A DNA stretch of 7,566 nt from Firmicutes bacterium CAG:646 (GTDB lineage: Bacteria; Bacillota; Clostridia; Lachnospirales; Lachnospiraceae): the NCBI GenBank assembly GCA_000432335.1, contig HF995389.1:26057-33622 (forward strand), in the 5' to 3' direction. Under the pieces are notes generated by a model. That model was not told where the DNA came from and did no database searches. It saw only the letters and a program-made list of their open reading frames with translations. Of this stretch, positions 5,196 to 7,566 are shown one piece after another (the stretch's first letter is position 1; the number at the start of each line of letters is the position of its first letter). The translations under genes and the position numbers were made by a program.

Positions 5196-7566
5196 TCACT
5201 GAAAATCAAACAGCGATATCTGATTGGATTCCGGGATATCCCCGAAGATATGGAGATCGTCCATAAAGTCAATGACGTTTTTGCTAACTTTTGTTCTCTG
5301 GCGGAAGTCGTCTTTTGATAAAAATTGTCCGTCCCGGGCGGCGAGCACCACCGCATCCGCCGCCTTATCTCCCAGTCCCTCGATACTGTCCAAAGCGGGC
5401 ATCAGCTTATCATCCACGATCTGGAACCGGTGTGCCTGCGCCTTATACAGATCTACCGCTGTAAAATCATAACCCCGGGCATACATTTCCTGAACGATTT
5501 TCATATCCTTCAACGTATCCTGCTCCTTTTTGGAAAGGCTGTCGCTTCTCTTTTTGTAGTCAGCCATATAGTATTCCAGACGTTCTCTTCCCATACACAT
5601 CAGTTCATAGGAAAATGCAGACGCCCGGATACTGAAATATGCCGCATAGTAAGCCAGGGGATAAAAAATCTTATAGTAAGCGATCCGGTATGCCATCATA
5701 ACGTAAGCCGCCGCATGAGCCTTCGGGAACATGTATTTGATCTTTTTGCAGGACCAGATATACCAATCCGGCACATCATGAGCTTTCATTTCTTCTTCCC
5801 ACTCCGGCTTCAGCCCTTTTCCCTTTCGCACGCTCTCCATGATGGTAAAGGAAAGTTCACTCTCCAGCCCTTTGTTGATCAGATAGATCATAATATCGTC
5901 ACGGGTACAAATAGCAGTGGAAATCGTAGCCTTTCCCTCCTCGATCAGCGTCTGGGCATTTCCCAGCCACACATCCGTTCCATGGGACAGACCGGAGATA
6001 CGCACCAGATCAGAAAAAGAAGTCGGCTTCGTATCAATCAACATCTGGATAACGAAATCCGTTCCAAATTCCGGGATTCCCAGACATCCCAGAGGACATC
6101 CTCCGATATCTTCCGGGGTGATCCCCAGAGCTTCCGTACTCTTAAACAACGACATCACCGACTGATCGTCCAGAGGAATCGTCTGAGCATCCAATCCGGT
6201 AAGGTCCTCCATCATGCGGATCATGGTAGGATCATCGTGTCCCAGAATATCCAGTTTCAGCAAGTTCGCATCGATGGAATGATAGTCAAAATGTGTTGTC
6301 ACAATATCGGTATTCACATCATTTGCCGGGTGCTGTACCGGAGTGAAGGAATTGATATCCTCCCCAAAGGGAAGTACAATAATGCCTCCCGGATGCTGTC
6401 CGGTAGTCCGCCGGATTCCCGTACAGCCCTGTACGATCCGGTCAATCTCGCAATTTCTCTTGTGAACGCCCCGCTCCTCATAATAGTTTTTCACATAACC
6501 GAAAGCCGTCTTATCTGCCAGCGTACCAATCGTTCCCGCACGGAAAGTCTGCCCTGCGCCAAAGATTACCTCTGTATATTTATGAGCCTTACTCTGATAT
6601 TCTCCCGAAAAATTCAAGTCGATATCCGGCTCTTTATTTCCCTTAAATCCCAAAAATGTCTCAAAAGGGATGTCAAATCCCGCCTTAATAAGAGGCGCTC
6701 CACACTGCGGGCACACGGCATCCGGCATATCGCACCCTGCCCTTCCGGAATACGCCTTCACTTCCGGGGAATCAAAATCATAGTAATGACATTTCTCACA
6801 GTAATAATGAGGGCTCAGAGGATTTACCTCCGTGATTCCCGCCATTGTTGCCACAAAAGAAGACCCTACAGAACCACGGGACCCCACCAGATAGCCGTCC
6901 TCGTTGGATTTCCACACCAACTTCTGAGCAATGATATACATTACCGCATATCCATTGGAAATAATGGAGTTCAGCTCTCTCTCCAGACGGGCAGATACAA
7001 TATCGGGAAGATTCTCCCCGTAAATCTCGTGAGCTCGATTATAACAGATATCCCGGAGCATACCATCAGAATTTTCAATGATAGGAGGGAATTTTCCATC
7101 CCGGATGGGGCACACCCGATCACACTGATCTGCGATCTTCCGGGGATTGGTGATCACCACCTCTTCCGCCTTTTCCGGTCCCAGATACTCAAATTCCTTC
7201 AGCATTTCCTCCGTCGTCCGAAGATACAGCGGCGCCTGATCATCCGCATCACTGAAGCCTTTTCCTGTCATAATGATCCGGCGATAAATCTCATCTTCCG
7301 GGTCGATAAAATGTACGTCGCAGGTAGCCACCACCGGCTTTTGAAACTGCTCGCCCAGCTTGACGATCCGACGGTTTAAGTTCCGCAGATCTTCCTCGGA
7401 AGTGATATCCTCCTGCTTTTCATCCCGCAGCATAAACATATTATTGCCGATGGGCTGGATTTCCAGATAATCATAAAAATCCACCAGCCGGGCAATTTCC
7501 GATTCCGGTTCATCCCGCAAAATCGCCTGAAATAATTCTCCCGCCTCACAGGCAGAACCGATCATC
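5196..7566 (-). CDS. polC: DNA polymerase III alpha subunit, PolC type (C-terminal part; N-terminus beyond the right edge)
   Basis: The visible 789 codons match the last half or so of PolC (about 1437 residues in Bacillus subtilis), the main replicative polymerase of low-GC Gram-positives. Numbered from the first complete codon: the end of the PHP domain (VVATCDVHF, 78-86); GSRGSVGSS (228-236); a zinc knuckle with C256, C259, C285 and C288 and a further C278; palm motif PDIDLNFSGEY with catalytic D314 and D316; TGQHPGG (388-394); third catalytic Asp D439 in KLDILGHDD, 125 residues on, the spacing I recall for characterised PolC (973 to 1098); RKGKGL (580-585); fingers KKIKYMFPKAHAAAY (607-621); helix-hairpin-helix SIEGLGDKAA (727-736). 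QISLF (782-786) is the sliding-clamp binding motif, followed by three extra residues. The stop is TGA, 24 bp from the repeat element. The proofreading exonuclease domain would lie outside the window. No frameshift or missing catalytic residue is visible. Confidence 0.98.
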   Translation of the reverse strand, partial: MIGSACEAGELFQAILRDEPESEIARLVDFYDYLEIQPIGNNMFMLRDEKQEDITSEEDLRNLNRRIVKLGEQFQKPVVATCDVHFIDPEDEIYRRIIMTGKGFSDADDQAPLYLRTTEEMLKEFEYLGPEKAEEVVITNPRKIADQCDRVCPIRDGKFPPIIENSDGMLRDICYNRAHEIYGENLPDIVSARLERELNSIISNGYAVMYIIAQKLVWKSNEDGYLVGSRGSVGSSFVATMAGITEVNPLSPHYYCEKCHYYDFDSPEVKAYSGRAGCDMPDAVCPQCGAPLIKAGFDIPFETFLGFKGNKEPDIDLNFSGEYQSKAHKYTEVIFGAGQTFRAGTIGTLADKTAFGYVKNYYEERGVHKRNCEIDRIVQGCTGIRRTTGQHPGGIIVLPFGEDINSFTPVQHPANDVNTDIVTTHFDYHSIDANLLKLDILGHDDPTMIRMMEDLTGLDAQTIPLDDQSVMSLFKSTEALGITPEDIGGCPLGCLGIPEFGTDFVIQMLIDTKPTSFSDLVRISGLSHGTDVWLGNAQTLIEEGKATISTAICTRDDIMIYLINKGLESELSFTIMESVRKGKGLKPEWEEEMKAHDVPDWYIWSCKKIKYMFPKAHAAAYVMMAYRIAYYKIFYPLAYYAAYFSIRASAFSYELMCMGRERLEYYMADYKKRSDSLSKKEQDTLKDMKIVQEMYARGYDFTAVDLYKAQAHRFQIVDDKLMPALDSIEGLGDKAADAVVLAARDGQFLSKDDFRQRTKVSKNVIDFMDDLHIFGDIPESNQISLFDFQ

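Noticed and set aside
5043..5318. Possible 91-codon gene on the plus strand starting in the repeat element
   Set aside because: It begins inside the central inverted repeat, has no Shine-Dalgarno, and its second half is antisense to the end of polC. Composition is that of translated AT-rich non-coding DNA.
5325..7379. Long open frame of 684 codons on the plus strand
   Set aside because: It lies wholly antisense to polC, whose protein matches the family along its length. The plus-strand product has no recognisable domain and no Shine-Dalgarno of note.

Overview
The window looks like chromosome from a Gram-positive anaerobe of the Clostridia, most likely family Lachnospiraceae. The main evidence is a PolC-type (not DnaE-type) replicative DNA polymerase and a very large protein of a type I know, from memory, only from Lachnospiraceae genomes (the DUF5717 group) beside the start of its usual partner (DUF5716-like). 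Intergenic DNA is strongly AT-rich and the Shine-Dalgarno sequences are of the Firmicutes type. Nothing points to a phage, a plasmid or a large foreign island.

Layout, left to right. Positions 1-60 hold the first 20 codons of a leftward gene whose start resembles the phosphate-1 motif of the Hsp70/actin ATPase fold. Upstream of it in the same direction is a 1181-codon gene (135-3680) of unknown function, with two probable beta-sandwich domains followed by a long helical-repeat body. The two genes are 74 bp apart and look like an operon. A compact control region (3681-3793) separates this operon from a rightward gene (3794-4897) for a PLP-dependent enzyme that closely resembles CobD, L-threonine-O-3-phosphate decarboxylase. 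The control region has a sigma-A-type promoter for each direction, apparently facing each other. A perfect 8-bp inverted repeat fills exactly the 17-bp spacer of the leftward promoter.

The 298-bp gap at 4898-5195 lies between converging genes. It is almost filled by a 271-bp symmetrical element with about 33-bp terminal inverted repeats and a central 17-bp perfect inverted repeat flanked by A and T runs, which would work as a bidirectional terminator. The rest (5196-7566, leftward) is the C-terminal 789 codons of polC; its N-terminal part lies beyond the right edge.

The genes do not form one obvious pathway. PolC is housekeeping replication. The CobD-like enzyme stands without other cobalamin genes or a cobalamin riboswitch in view. 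The large protein and its ATPase-like partner form an uncharacterised pair. The points most worth following are that pair, the shared operator-like palindrome, and the symmetrical repeat element.
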